Positions 57,627 through 64,000 of a DNA stretch of 64,000 nt are shown here, piece after piece. This DNA comes from PALSA-610 sp038239145. GTDB lineage: Bacteria; Actinomycetota; Acidimicrobiia; IMCC26256; PALSA-610. The notes beneath the pieces were generated by a model, which ran no database searches, was not told the DNA's origin, and saw only the letters and a list, made by a program, of their open reading frames with translations. Where the stretch lies: positions 62,001-126,000 of the forward strand of contig JBBSFB010000004.1 in NCBI GenBank assembly GCA_038239145.1. Direction: 5' to 3'. The position numbers and the translations under genes are program-made. Every line of letters starts with the position of its first letter. Position 1 is the first letter of the stretch.

Positions 57627-57643
57627 CTGACGTTGGCGTCACC
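57627..57643. promoter_or_regulatory. Inverted repeat CTGACGT-like in a divergent control region
   Basis: TGACG and CGTCA flank four bases. It matches the site at 44536-44552 at 13 of 17 positions and overlaps the candidate -10 of the minus-strand SDR, so a bound protein would block it. Confidence 0.35.
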
Positions 57644-57646
57644 GTA
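57641..57646 (-). promoter_or_regulatory. Candidate -10 element TACGGT of the SDR operon
   Basis: It lies 42 bases before the ATG at 57598, which has an AGGGGGA ribosome-binding site. Confidence 0.4.
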
Positions 57647-57690
57647 GCGCGGGCTTTCCGGCCCACGCCAAGGGCGAGGGGCAGGCGGGC

Positions 57691-58170
57691 ATGTCCGTCG
57701 ATGCGAGTGTGATCGGACGGCAAACGGGAGCGTGGCGCGTCGCGCTCGAGCGCTCCGTGCTCGCGAACTTCGCGGCTTCGGTGGGTGATCGCAGTGCCGT
57801 GTACCGCGGGGACGACGCGCCGGCGCCGCCGACGTTCACGTTCGCGGCGCCGTACTGGTCGGCGCTCTCGGCCGGTGATCAGCCCGCCGATCCAACCGCC
57901 GGGGCCGGGAACCCGATGCACATCATCATGGGTGAGCTGCACGGCAAGGGTGCGCTCGTGCTGCACGGCGAGCAGGAGTTCGAGTACCACCGAACTCCCG
58001 TCGCCGGCGACGTGCTCGACGGTGTGCAGACGATCACCGACATCTACGAGAAGTCGTCGGAGAGCGCCGACATGACCTTCGTGGTCATGGAGACCCAGTG
58101 GACGGATTCCCGCGACGGCTCGCCCGTCGTGACCGAACGTTTCAACCTCATCGCCCGCCTCAGGAAATAG
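57691..58170 (+). CDS. Hot-dog-fold protein, FAS1-like dehydratase type
   Basis: A 159-residue paralogue of the 44031 protein: P-P-T-F-T-F-A-A-P-Y-W (about 47), L-H-G-E-Q-E-F-E-Y-H-R (about 90) and I-T-D-I-Y-E-K-S. It probably hydrates an enoyl-CoA or binds it with a partner. It is divergent from the SDR-hydratase-thiolase operon and upstream of a frameshifted SDR. Its start follows a purine-rich stretch (GAGGGG about 10 bases upstream). Confidence 0.75.
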   Translation: MSVDASVIGRQTGAWRVALERSVLANFAASVGDRSAVYRGDDAPAPPTFTFAAPYWSALSAGDQPADPTAGAGNPMHIIMGELHGKGALVLHGEQEFEYHRTPVAGDVLDGVQTITDIYEKSSESADMTFVVMETQWTDSRDGSPVVTERFNLIARLRK

Positions 58171-58202
58171 GGCTCTCGACAACAGAAGTAGGAGACGCGC
58201 AC

Positions 58203-58981
58203 GTGGGACGTCTGCAGGACAAGGTCGCAATCATCACCGGAGCCGGCCAGGGCATCGGCCTCGCCTACGCGCAGCGCTTCCTCGCCGAGGGCGCGAAGGT
58301 CGTGGTGGCTGAGATCAACGAGGAGCGCGCGGCTGCGGGCATGAGCGTGCTCGAGGGCCAGGGCGACGCGCTGCTGGTGCAGACCGACGTCTCCGACGAG
58401 ACGTCGGCCCAAGCCTGCGTCGACAAGGCGGTCGAGGCGTTCGGGACGGTCGACATCCTGCTCAACAACGCCGCGCTCTACTACGACATCGACAACTTCG
58501 ACCGAGCCTCGACTACCTCAAGAAGGTATTCGAGGTCAACCAGTTCGGAGCGTGGCTCATGGCGCGCGCCGCCGCGCCCGTGATGGCGAAGCAGCGGTAC
58601 GGGCGCATCATCAACGTGTCGTCGGGCGCGGCATACGCATATTCGTTCCCGGCGTTCGGTGACGACTTCACCGGCCTCGGCAACTACAGCTACTCGATCA
58701 CGAAGTGGGGCATCGTCGGCCTGACCAAGTTCATGGCCGCCCAGCTCGGGAACTGGAACATCACGGTCAACTGCATCGCGCCCGGCGTCACGATGACGGA
58801 AGCGACGAAGAAGATCGTCCCCGACTTCTTCATCGAAGGCATGACCGCGCAGACGGCGATGAAGTCCACGCTCGAGCCCGAAGACCTCGCGGGCGCGGCC
58901 GTGTTCTTCGCGAGTGACGACGCCAAGTTCGTGACCGGCCAGACCCTGGTGGTCGACGGCGGATTGGCGATGCCCGCTTAG
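58203..58981 (+). pseudogene. SDR-family oxidoreductase with a single-base frameshift
   Basis: The first part (GTG at 58203, with GTAGGAG upstream) encodes a normal SDR N-terminus: T-G-A-G-Q-G-I-G, then L-L-N-N-A-A-L-Y-Y-D-I-D-N-F-D. At about 58503 the frame changes: from 58505 the next frame gives S-L-D-Y-L-K-K-V-F-E-V-N-Q-F-G-A-W-L, then S-S-G-A-A, Y-S-I-T-K and the normal C-terminus V-V-D-G-G-L-A-M-P-A. One missing base explains it. Everything else is intact, so this is either a recent mutation or a sequencing error. The hot-dog gene lies just upstream. The stop overlaps the convergent gene's stop. Confidence 0.9.
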
Positions 58982-59787
58982 GGCTGAGCGATCACCCCGA
59001 TCCCACCACCTTGGATCGGAACTTGGTGGTGCACCCCCAGCACGTCGACGTTCAGCGTCGGGTTCGCCTGCCAGGCCGAGTCGCCGGCGCCGAGCGTTTC
59101 CTGCTGCATCTTCATCATCACGAAGATGTACGAGGTACCTCCCGGCCCTATGGCAACGGTCCGAACCGGTACCCCGCGGTCGGGTAGACCGATGGATTGC
59201 GCGTCGGCGGCGCGGCGGAGTCCGGTGGCGACAATGGGTTGGAATCCGTTCGGAATCGAGACGCCCGTGACGGTCGCGGTCGCGTGGCCGCGGTTGTGTA
59301 TCTCGGTCGTGACGACGACCTCGGAGCCGGGCTCGTATCGGCGGAACACGACACCGATCGGTGCGCTCGATTCGGCGATCGCCCGGTCCGATTCGACGAT
59401 CGGCGCGGTCGAGGACCCGCCCAGGGCGTACGCCGCGAGCGGCTGATAGTGCGCCGCGAAGGCCGCGGCGAAGATCAGCGTCGGAACGAGGACGATGGTC
59501 GCGCCCGTGAGCAGCTTGCGGCGGAGGCGCCAGGCGCGGATGTAGGCGAAGCGGCGCGGCGGCGTCGGGCCGTATCCCGCGGACTCGCGCATGAGCCGGG
59601 CGTAGTGCTCGCTCTCGCCCAGGATCGAATTCGGATCGACTCCGCCCGGAAGGTTGTCGAGCCGGTTCACGAGCTCGGTCAGCAGGTGTTGGCGTTGTTG
59701 CCAGGGGACGTCGAGCAGCCGGCGGCGGACGTCGTCGAAGTACTCGACGCGTACCGGATCGCTGCGCCCCTTCAGCTTCACGATCAC
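58978..59787 (-). CDS. HAAS-domain single-pass membrane protein
   Basis: A 269-residue protein. Residues 10-65 look like a HAAS signalling domain (Y-F-D-D-V-R-R-R-L-L, E-L-V-N-R-L-D, I-L-G-E-S-E-H-Y-A-R-L-M-R-E-S-A-G). A membrane helix follows (about 86-110) and then a beta-rich outside domain. HAAS domains usually belong to membrane proteins controlled by PadR-type regulators; no PadR gene is near. The start is one of two GTGs (59787 or 59781), neither with clear signals. The much longer upstream frame is the shadow of the methyltransferase gene. Confidence 0.6.
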   Translation of the reverse strand: MIVKLKGRSDPVRVEYFDDVRRRLLDVPWQQRQHLLTELVNRLDNLPGGVDPNSILGESEHYARLMRESAGYGPTPPRRFAYIRAWRLRRKLLTGATIVLVPTLIFAAAFAAHYQPLAAYALGGSSTAPIVESDRAIAESSAPIGVVFRRYEPGSEVVVTTEIHNRGHATATVTGVSIPNGFQPIVATGLRRAADAQSIGLPDRGVPVRTVAIGPGGTSYIFVMMKMQQETLGAGDSAWQANPTLNVDVLGVHHQVPIQGGGIGVIAQP

Positions 59788-59842
59788 AACTGAAGCAGAT
59801 CGGCGGGGGAACGGGAAAGAACTCCGTTCGGAATTCCCGTAG

Positions 59843-60631
59843 TTACGGGTGGCAGATGATCTCGCCGTGGAGGACCGCGAACCAGGCATCGGGGTTCGCG
59901 GCCCACGCTCGCCACGCCGCGGCCATTGCCTCGAGGTCGGCCCGGCCCGCAAACCTGCCCCGCTCGGCCTGCTCGGCGAGGGCGGACGTGGTGGTGCGAT
60001 CGGCCCAGAGATTGCCCCACCAGGCGCGGTCTTCGTGCGTCGCGAAACACCACGCCGATGCGGTCGGTTCCACGTCGCGGAACTTGGCCGCGTGCGCCCA
60101 TTCGAGGAGGTGGCGCCCGGCCTCGGGCTCGCCCCGGTTCGTCCGGGCGATCCGGTCGTACAGCGCCAACCACTCGACGAGCTTCGGGTCGTGCGGGTAC
60201 CAGGTGAACGCGCTGTAGTCGCTGTCGCGCGCGGCGACGACGCCGTCGGGCTTGCAGACGCGGCGCATCTCGCGCAGGGCGCCGACGGGGTCGGGCAGGT
60301 GTTGCAGCACCTGATGCGCGTGGACGACGTCGAAGGTCGCGTCGGCGAAGGCGAGGGCGTACACGTCGCCGGTCGCGAACTCGATGTTCTCCGCGGCTGG
60401 CACATCTCCTCGCGCCTGCGCGATCACGTCGGCCGACGGATCGATCCCGGTCACTCGTCCCGGGTCGACACGGGCGGCGATGTCGACCGTGATCGTCCCC
60501 GGCCCACACCCGACGTCGAGCACGCGCGCGCCGGCAACGAGCCGGGGCACGAGGTACGCGGCCGAGTTCTCGACCGTGCGCCACCGGTGGGATCGCAACA
60601 CGCTTTCGTGATGTCCGTGCGTGTACGTCAT
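59843..60631 (-). CDS. Class I SAM-dependent methyltransferase (UbiE/COQ5 type)
   Basis: A 262-residue protein with V-L-D-V-G-C-G-P-G-T-I-T (about 37-48), V-T-G-I-D-P-S after strand 2, F-D-V-V-H-A-H-Q-V-L-Q-H-L and the post-motif L-R-E-M-R-R-V-C-K-P-D-G. C-terminal tryptophans (A-W-W-G-N-L-W) are typical of the actinobacterial subgroup. The substrate is unknown. It is a likely neighbour in one transcript with the HAAS gene downstream, 55 bases away. Confidence 0.85.
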   Translation of the reverse strand: MTYTHGHHESVLRSHRWRTVENSAAYLVPRLVAGARVLDVGCGPGTITVDIAARVDPGRVTGIDPSADVIAQARGDVPAAENIEFATGDVYALAFADATFDVVHAHQVLQHLPDPVGALREMRRVCKPDGVVAARDSDYSAFTWYPHDPKLVEWLALYDRIARTNRGEPEAGRHLLEWAHAAKFRDVEPTASAWCFATHEDRAWWGNLWADRTTTSALAEQAERGRFAGRADLEAMAAAWRAWAANPDAWFAVLHGEIICHP

Positions 60632-60667
60632 GCGGGCATGATCCCACGGGTTCGGCCTGTTGCGCGC

Positions 60668-61429
60668 CTACATATCGCGCATGCGCTCCCAGCCCGGAGG
60701 GGGCGGGGCGAGGGCCCAGTGCTGTTCCGGCACGTCGCCGCCGATGCGGGCGGCCAGGGCGTGATCGCGATTCAGCGGGGCGAGCTGCGAGACGTAGCAC
60801 TCGATGGCCGCGCGCTTGGCCTCGACGTCGACCGTGTTCGGGACCGACATCGGTGTCGGCCACAGCTCCGACCGGAAGAGCTTGGCGATCCGCCACGCGA
60901 GCATGCCGGGGATGTGTTTGTAGCCGCTGTCTTCGTAACAGAACCACGCGACGTCGTCCCGGTGCGCGGCGAGGAGTGCGCCCGCTTCGTGGGTGACGAC
61001 GTGATCGGGGTTGGCGAGGCCCATGGGCAGGAACACGGCGGTGGGTTTCACGTCGTCGATCGCCGCTTCGATCGCGCCGGCGACCTCCTTCGGCGACGCG
61101 CGCTCGTCGGGTGCGAGGTACTGGTGGTCGACGAAGTCGAGCCAGTACGGGCGCGCGCCCAGGACGGCCATCGCGGCGCGGTCTTCTTCGCGCCGAAGCG
61201 CGACCACGTCGTCGCCGCTGCGAAACCCTCCGAGCGCGTCCCACTCCGACGGCGGGTCGGGATACGCCGCCGGAGGTCCGCCGTAGACGGTCATAACCGT
61301 CGATCCGGGATGGGCGAGGAGCAGGTAGGCCGCGCCGAGCGCGGCATCGTCGAAGTGGGGCGAGCACACCAAGATGCGCTCCAGGCATCCTTGCGGTAAC
61401 ACACCCCACGTGGCGGTTTGATCGGGCAT
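60668..61429 (-). CDS. PIG-L/LmbE-family deacetylase
   Basis: A 253-residue zinc-dependent N-acetyl hydrolase of the type acting on GlcNAc-linked small molecules. The metal site is seen as S-P-H-F-D-D-A-A-L-G (about 23-32) and N-P-D-H-V-V-T-H-E-A. It ends P-P-P-G-W-E-R-M-R-D-M. Members include MshB and mycothiol conjugate amidase, but sequence alone does not place it there. The ATG at 61429 is leaderless behind TATCGT. Confidence 0.83.
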   Translation of the reverse strand: MPDQTATWGVLPQGCLERILVCSPHFDDAALGAAYLLLAHPGSTVMTVYGGPPAAYPDPPSEWDALGGFRSGDDVVALRREEDRAAMAVLGARPYWLDFVDHQYLAPDERASPKEVAGAIEAAIDDVKPTAVFLPMGLANPDHVVTHEAGALLAAHRDDVAWFCYEDSGYKHIPGMLAWRIAKLFRSELWPTPMSVPNTVDVEAKRAAIECYVSQLAPLNRDHALAARIGGDVPEQHWALAPPPPGWERMRDM

Positions 61430-61435
61430 GCCCGG

Positions 61436-61441
61436 ACGATA
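61436..61441 (-). promoter_or_regulatory. -10 element TATCGT of the PIG-L gene
   Basis: On the minus strand it ends 6 bases before the ATG at 61429. Confidence 0.6.
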
Positions 61442-61496
61442 GAGGACGACGATGAACGGGCCTATCGATGTCCCGATGGATGTCCCTACGTGCGTG

Positions 61497-61859
61497 TCAC
61501 GTCGCGGAGGTTCGCTCGGCGGGAGTGTCCTGGCTGAAGACGTTTTCCCATCGTCGGCCGCGGCGACACCAGAGCGACGTGACGAACATGGTCTCCGGCG
61601 TCGGGACACGGTCGTAGGCGAGTCTCTCCCAGTCGGCGCGGTACGACACCACGACGGCGCCATCCGACAACACCCGGAACCGAGTCTCGCTCAGTGCGGA
61701 GTGCGCAACCGTCGGGCCGTGAGCCAGTTGGCCGGCATGGTCCGTCCGATCGGCGAATCCGCTCGGATGGACGCCGAGAAAGTCGTCCGAGAGGAGCTGC
61801 GTGTCAGCATCCGCATCGCCTCGAACCAGCGCTTCGCACACTTCGGTCTCAAGACGCAC
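61497..61859 (-). CDS. SnoaL/DUF4440-like protein
   Basis: A 120-residue protein with R-L-E-T-E-V-C-E-A-L-V-R-G-D-A at the start, L-L-S-D-D-F-L-G-V-H-P-S-G (about 22-34) and a C-terminal T-S-L-W-C-R-R-G-R-R-W-E-N-V-F-S-Q-D-T, the DUF4440/SnoaL layout. The GTG at 61859 gives a normal-length domain; the open frame runs 85 codons further upstream without any recognisable protein. No promoter signal is evident. An ATG in another frame just upstream (M-D-E-L-T-A-A-R-A) hints at a small frameshift near the start. Confidence 0.6.
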   Translation of the reverse strand: MRLETEVCEALVRGDADADTQLLSDDFLGVHPSGFADRTDHAGQLAHGPTVAHSALSETRFRVLSDGAVVVSYRADWERLAYDRVPTPETMFVTSLWCRRGRRWENVFSQDTPAERTSAT

Positions 61860-62088
61860 GCACGCGCCGCGGTGAGCTCGTCCATCCGACCAGTCTGCCT
61901 GAGCCCGTCGCGAAAGCGGCGTGTCAGTGCTCGGGTTCCGCGATCCACTAGAGCCCAGAAGCCGGGCCGTTCGCCGGCTTGAGTTCGACGAGGCGCCGGG
62001 CGTCAATTCATCGGCGGTCATCTGTCGGATCATGAAGTCGCGATCGTCTTCACTGCCGAACCGCACGAACTCATGATGTCCGACCGGC
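61860..62088. other. Non-coding stretch with a 7-bp stem and a short direct repeat
   Basis: I see no convincing gene. AAGCCGG (61959-61965) pairs with CCGGCTT (61974-61980) around an 8-base loop. An 18-bp direct repeat, TCATGATGTCCGACCGG plus one base, occupies 62071-62106 and leads into the 3' end of the decayed 13E12 gene. Confidence 0.4.
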
Positions 62089-62928
62089 TCATGATGTCCG
62101 ACCGGGCGCGCCAACGCGCGGTCTTTGTGCGTGCGGTTTTCGGTTATCCGCCGCGGGTTCGGCCGCGGGTTCGGGCGCGGGTTCGGGCTTGTTGGGTGTG
62201 GGTTTGGCGGTGGTGGTTCCTGCAGGGGAGTTGAAGGTGTTCGAGGTTGGTGGGCGCGGGTCCACCACCAGATGTGGTGGGCTTGACAGTCGCTTGGGGG
62301 GCGGGTGCAGCCGGGGTGTTGGCAGTGCCGGTCGCAGCTCGGCTCCGACCTTGATGGTGTGGTCGGCCGTGACTTGGTCGAGGTCGTCGAGCATCACGAT
62401 GCCGCTCAGGTGGGGGCGGACGCCGTGACTTTCGCCGAGCTCACCGTGCCCGGCGGCAGATGTTCGTGAGCGCGTCGACGCGGCGGGTGGCGGTGCAACG
62501 GGGGTCGCCGGGTTGGAGGTCGCGTCGCCTCTCGGCGTCGATTGCGGCGGCGGGGACCTGTCTGGTGAGTGTGTCGAAGGTGCCGCGCAGGTCGTAACGG
62601 CCGTGCAATGATTCCGACAGGTACAGAGCGCAGGCGTCGAAGTCGTTCTCGTCGGTCCCGTCGCCGCGTTTGGCCGTTGGCGAGTACTTGGACGTGACGT
62701 TGGGAGATGTCGCCGTCGAGGTACGCGGCGCAGACCTGTGGAAGCTTGGCGAGTTTGCGGGCGAGGTCGACGTAGTGGTTCGCGACACCGTGGTCCATCC
62801 GGCACGCGGCCCGGGTCGAGAGTCCAGTCGTGGGATCGGTCGTACTCGGCGACTTCGACGAGCCATTCGGCTTCGAGCGCGTCGACGGCCCGACGCTTCG
62901 CCCCGAGACGCTCGACCGTACCGAACAT
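62089..62928 (-). pseudogene. Decayed 13E12/DUF222 family HNH endonuclease gene
   Basis: Pieces of one protein appear in order but in changing frames: D-A-L-E-A-E-W-L-V-E-V-A-E-Y-D-R (from 62928), A-N-H-Y-V-D-L-A-R-K-L-A-K-L-P-Q-V, G-R-Y-D-L-R-G-T-F-D-T-L-T-R-Q-V-P, R-P-H-L-S-G-I-V-M-L-D-D-L-D, then C-Q-H-P-G-C-T-R-P-P-S-D-C-Q-A-H-H-I-W-W and finally T-N-L-E-H-L-Q-L-P-C-R-N-H-H-R-Q. These are DUF222 and HNH segments of the actinobacterial 13E12 repeat family. At least five frame changes are needed, so the gene is dead. The Pro/Glu-rich tail has a 12-bp triplication (62151-62186). The start still has a TAGTAT -10. Confidence 0.85.
62151..62186 (-). repeat. 12-bp tandem triplication in the 13E12 tail
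   Basis: Three units of CCGCGGGTTCGG (the third begins with G). They encode a repeated Glu-Pro-Ala motif on the minus strand. Confidence 0.85.
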
Positions 62929-62935
62929 GTGTTCG

Positions 62936-62941
62936 ATACTA
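62936..62941 (-). promoter_or_regulatory. -10 element TAGTAT of the decayed 13E12 gene
   Basis: It ends 7 bases before the ATG at 62928, so the promoter is intact although the gene is not. Confidence 0.5.
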
Positions 62942-63004
62942 CCAGAAAAGACCCTACGAACAAGGGATAATCTCGGACAACCTCGAGGTTTCTCCGACCG
63001 GAAT

Positions 63005-63010
63005 TACACT
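63005..63010 (+). promoter_or_regulatory. -10 element TACACT of the serine hydrolase gene
   Basis: It ends 7 bases before the ATG at 63018; there is no ribosome-binding site. Confidence 0.6.
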
Positions 63011-63017
63011 CGTTCGC

Positions 63018-64000
63018 ATGACGATCGACGGGTATGTCGCGACCGAGTTCGAACCGGTGCTCGACGCGTTCGCGGAGAACTTCGACACGCGTGGCGAGGT
63101 CGGTGCGGCGGTGAGCATCTACCTCGACGGCCAGCCGGTCGTCGACCTCTGGGGTGGGCTCGCGGAGCCGACGAACGGTGTGCGGTGGCAGGAAGACACC
63201 ATCGTCCTCGTGTACTCCGCGACCAAGGGTGTCACCGCGACGTGCGCCAACCTGCTCATGCAGCGCGACCTGCTCGACTCGGAAGCGACCGTCGCGTCGA
63301 TCTGGCCCGAGTTCGCGGCGAACGGCAAGGGTGAGATCACGGTGGCGCAGGCGATGTCGCACCAGGCCGGCGTCCCGCTGATCGACGGCGAGTTCACGCT
63401 CGAAGAAACCCTGGAGTGGGGACCGATGGTCGATGCGCTCGCGCGCCAGGCCCCGATCTGGGCGCCGGGCACGAAACACGGCTACCACATGCGCACGTAC
63501 GGCTGGCTCGTCGGCGAGCTCATCCGACGCTCCGATCCACAGCATCGCACCGTCGGGAACTTCTGGCGCGAAGAGGTCGCCGACGCGCTCGGGGTCGACT
63601 TCTGGATCGGGCTCCCGGAAGCACTGGAGCGCAAGGTCGCAGAACTCGTACCGCCCAAGCTCGACCTGCGCAAAGCGCTCGAGCCGTTCGGTGAGGATCT
63701 TCTGCTCGCGCGTGTCTTCTCCAACCCGGGCGGTCACTTCAACTACGACCAGATGTGGAACACGCGTGCGCTGCACGCGGCAGAACTTCCGTCGTCGAAC
63801 GGGATCGGCAACGCCCGCGGACTCGCGCGCGCGTACGCATCGTGCATCGGGACGATCGACGGCCACCGCACGCTGAGCGCGGAAACCGTCGCCCGGGCGA
63901 CGCGAGAACGGGCGTGCGGAAAGGACGAAGTGCTGATGACCGAGAGTTGTTTCGGGCTCGGTTACATGCTTGGCCGGTCGTTCGGCACCGCGAACCCACC
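63018..64000 (+). CDS. Serine hydrolase, beta-lactamase/EstB family (C-terminus outside window)
   Basis: The frame is open from the ATG at 63018 to the last base, at least 327 residues. The class C beta-lactamase/esterase motif S67-A-T-K70 supplies the nucleophile and base, Y-H-M near residue 156 fits the Y-x-N position, and G-Y-M-L-G near the window's end approaches the third motif. Actinobacterial relatives are lipases/esterases (LipE/LipL type) rather than antibiotic-resistance enzymes. There is no signal peptide. The start is leaderless behind TACACT. It is divergent from the decayed 13E12 gene. Confidence 0.87.
   Translation, partial: MTIDGYVATEFEPVLDAFAENFDTRGEVGAAVSIYLDGQPVVDLWGGLAEPTNGVRWQEDTIVLVYSATKGVTATCANLLMQRDLLDSEATVASIWPEFAANGKGEITVAQAMSHQAGVPLIDGEFTLEETLEWGPMVDALARQAPIWAPGTKHGYHMRTYGWLVGELIRRSDPQHRTVGNFWREEVADALGVDFWIGLPEALERKVAELVPPKLDLRKALEPFGEDLLLARVFSNPGGHFNYDQMWNTRALHAAELPSSNGIGNARGLARAYASCIGTIDGHRTLSAETVARATRERACGKDEVLMTESCFGLGYMLGRSFGTANP

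Noticed and set aside
57493..58230. Minus-strand open frame upstream of the SDR operon
   Set aside because: It is the complement of the hot-dog gene, and its sequence has no family pattern.
61860..62114. Possible tRNA or attachment site before the 13E12 remnant
   Set aside because: A stem at 61959-61980 and a GGGTTCC-like stretch caught attention, but no cloverleaf could be formed and no integrase is present.

Overview
The window is GC-rich, densely packed chromosomal DNA of an actinobacterium. The gene families (F420/LLM oxidoreductases, paired FadE-type acyl-CoA dehydrogenases, Ltp/DUF35 thiolase-fold pairs, 13E12/HNH proteins, COG2159 amidohydrolases, a SufR-like regulator) and the TANNNT -10 elements just ahead of start codons fit a member of, or a relative of, the Acidimicrobiia. 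That placement is an inference; no rRNA or tRNA gene is present to test it.

Layout. 1-3711: the end of an LLM oxidoreductase, a hemerythrin-like gene, and a divergent pair of a Rieske protein and a SufR-like regulator. 3762-9531: a six-gene operon with overlapping start/stop codons (MaoC-type hydratase, enoyl-CoA hydratase, acyl-CoA dehydrogenase, second hydratase, LLM oxidoreductase, NIPSNAP-like protein). 9528-16187: tag DNA glycosylase, a FadD3-like ligase, a hydratase divergent from it, SDR and a second acyl-CoA ligase. 16202-19790: C26 amidase plus glutamine-synthetase-like ligase (polyamine-type gamma-glutamyl pathway), SDR and a membrane protein. 19873-30339: GNAT and a secreted S33 hydrolase from one bidirectional promoter, amidohydrolases, a two-subunit acyl-CoA dehydrogenase and a ligase. 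30421-32485: an ECF sigma factor with a membrane protein carrying an Asp-box propeller. 32530-44519: amidohydrolases, Ltp-like thiolase with DUF35, TetR, Ppx, aldehyde dehydrogenase, SDRs, LLM and hot-dog proteins. 44598-54684: ligases, LysM protein, thioesterase, COG3748-like membrane protein, ACAD, TetR and two divergent AI-2E-type permeases. 54688-58981: an SDR-hydratase-thiolase operon, a hot-dog protein and a frameshifted SDR. 58978-64000: HAAS-domain protein, methyltransferase, PIG-L deacetylase, a decayed 13E12/HNH gene, and a serine hydrolase that runs off the window.

The dominant theme is CoA-dependent breakdown of lipophilic compounds (fatty-acid, sterol or terpenoid-like): acyl-CoA ligases activate, dehydrogenases and hydratases carry out beta-oxidation steps, and thiolase-fold enzymes cleave. 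The substrates cannot be read from the sequence.

Two non-coding patterns stand out. First, 25 genes have a TANNNT hexamer 5-9 bases before the start codon, which implies leaderless mRNAs; in three divergent pairs the two -10 hexamers overlap each other. Second, at least six genes end in short tandem duplications, most of which copy the last codons together with the stop codon.
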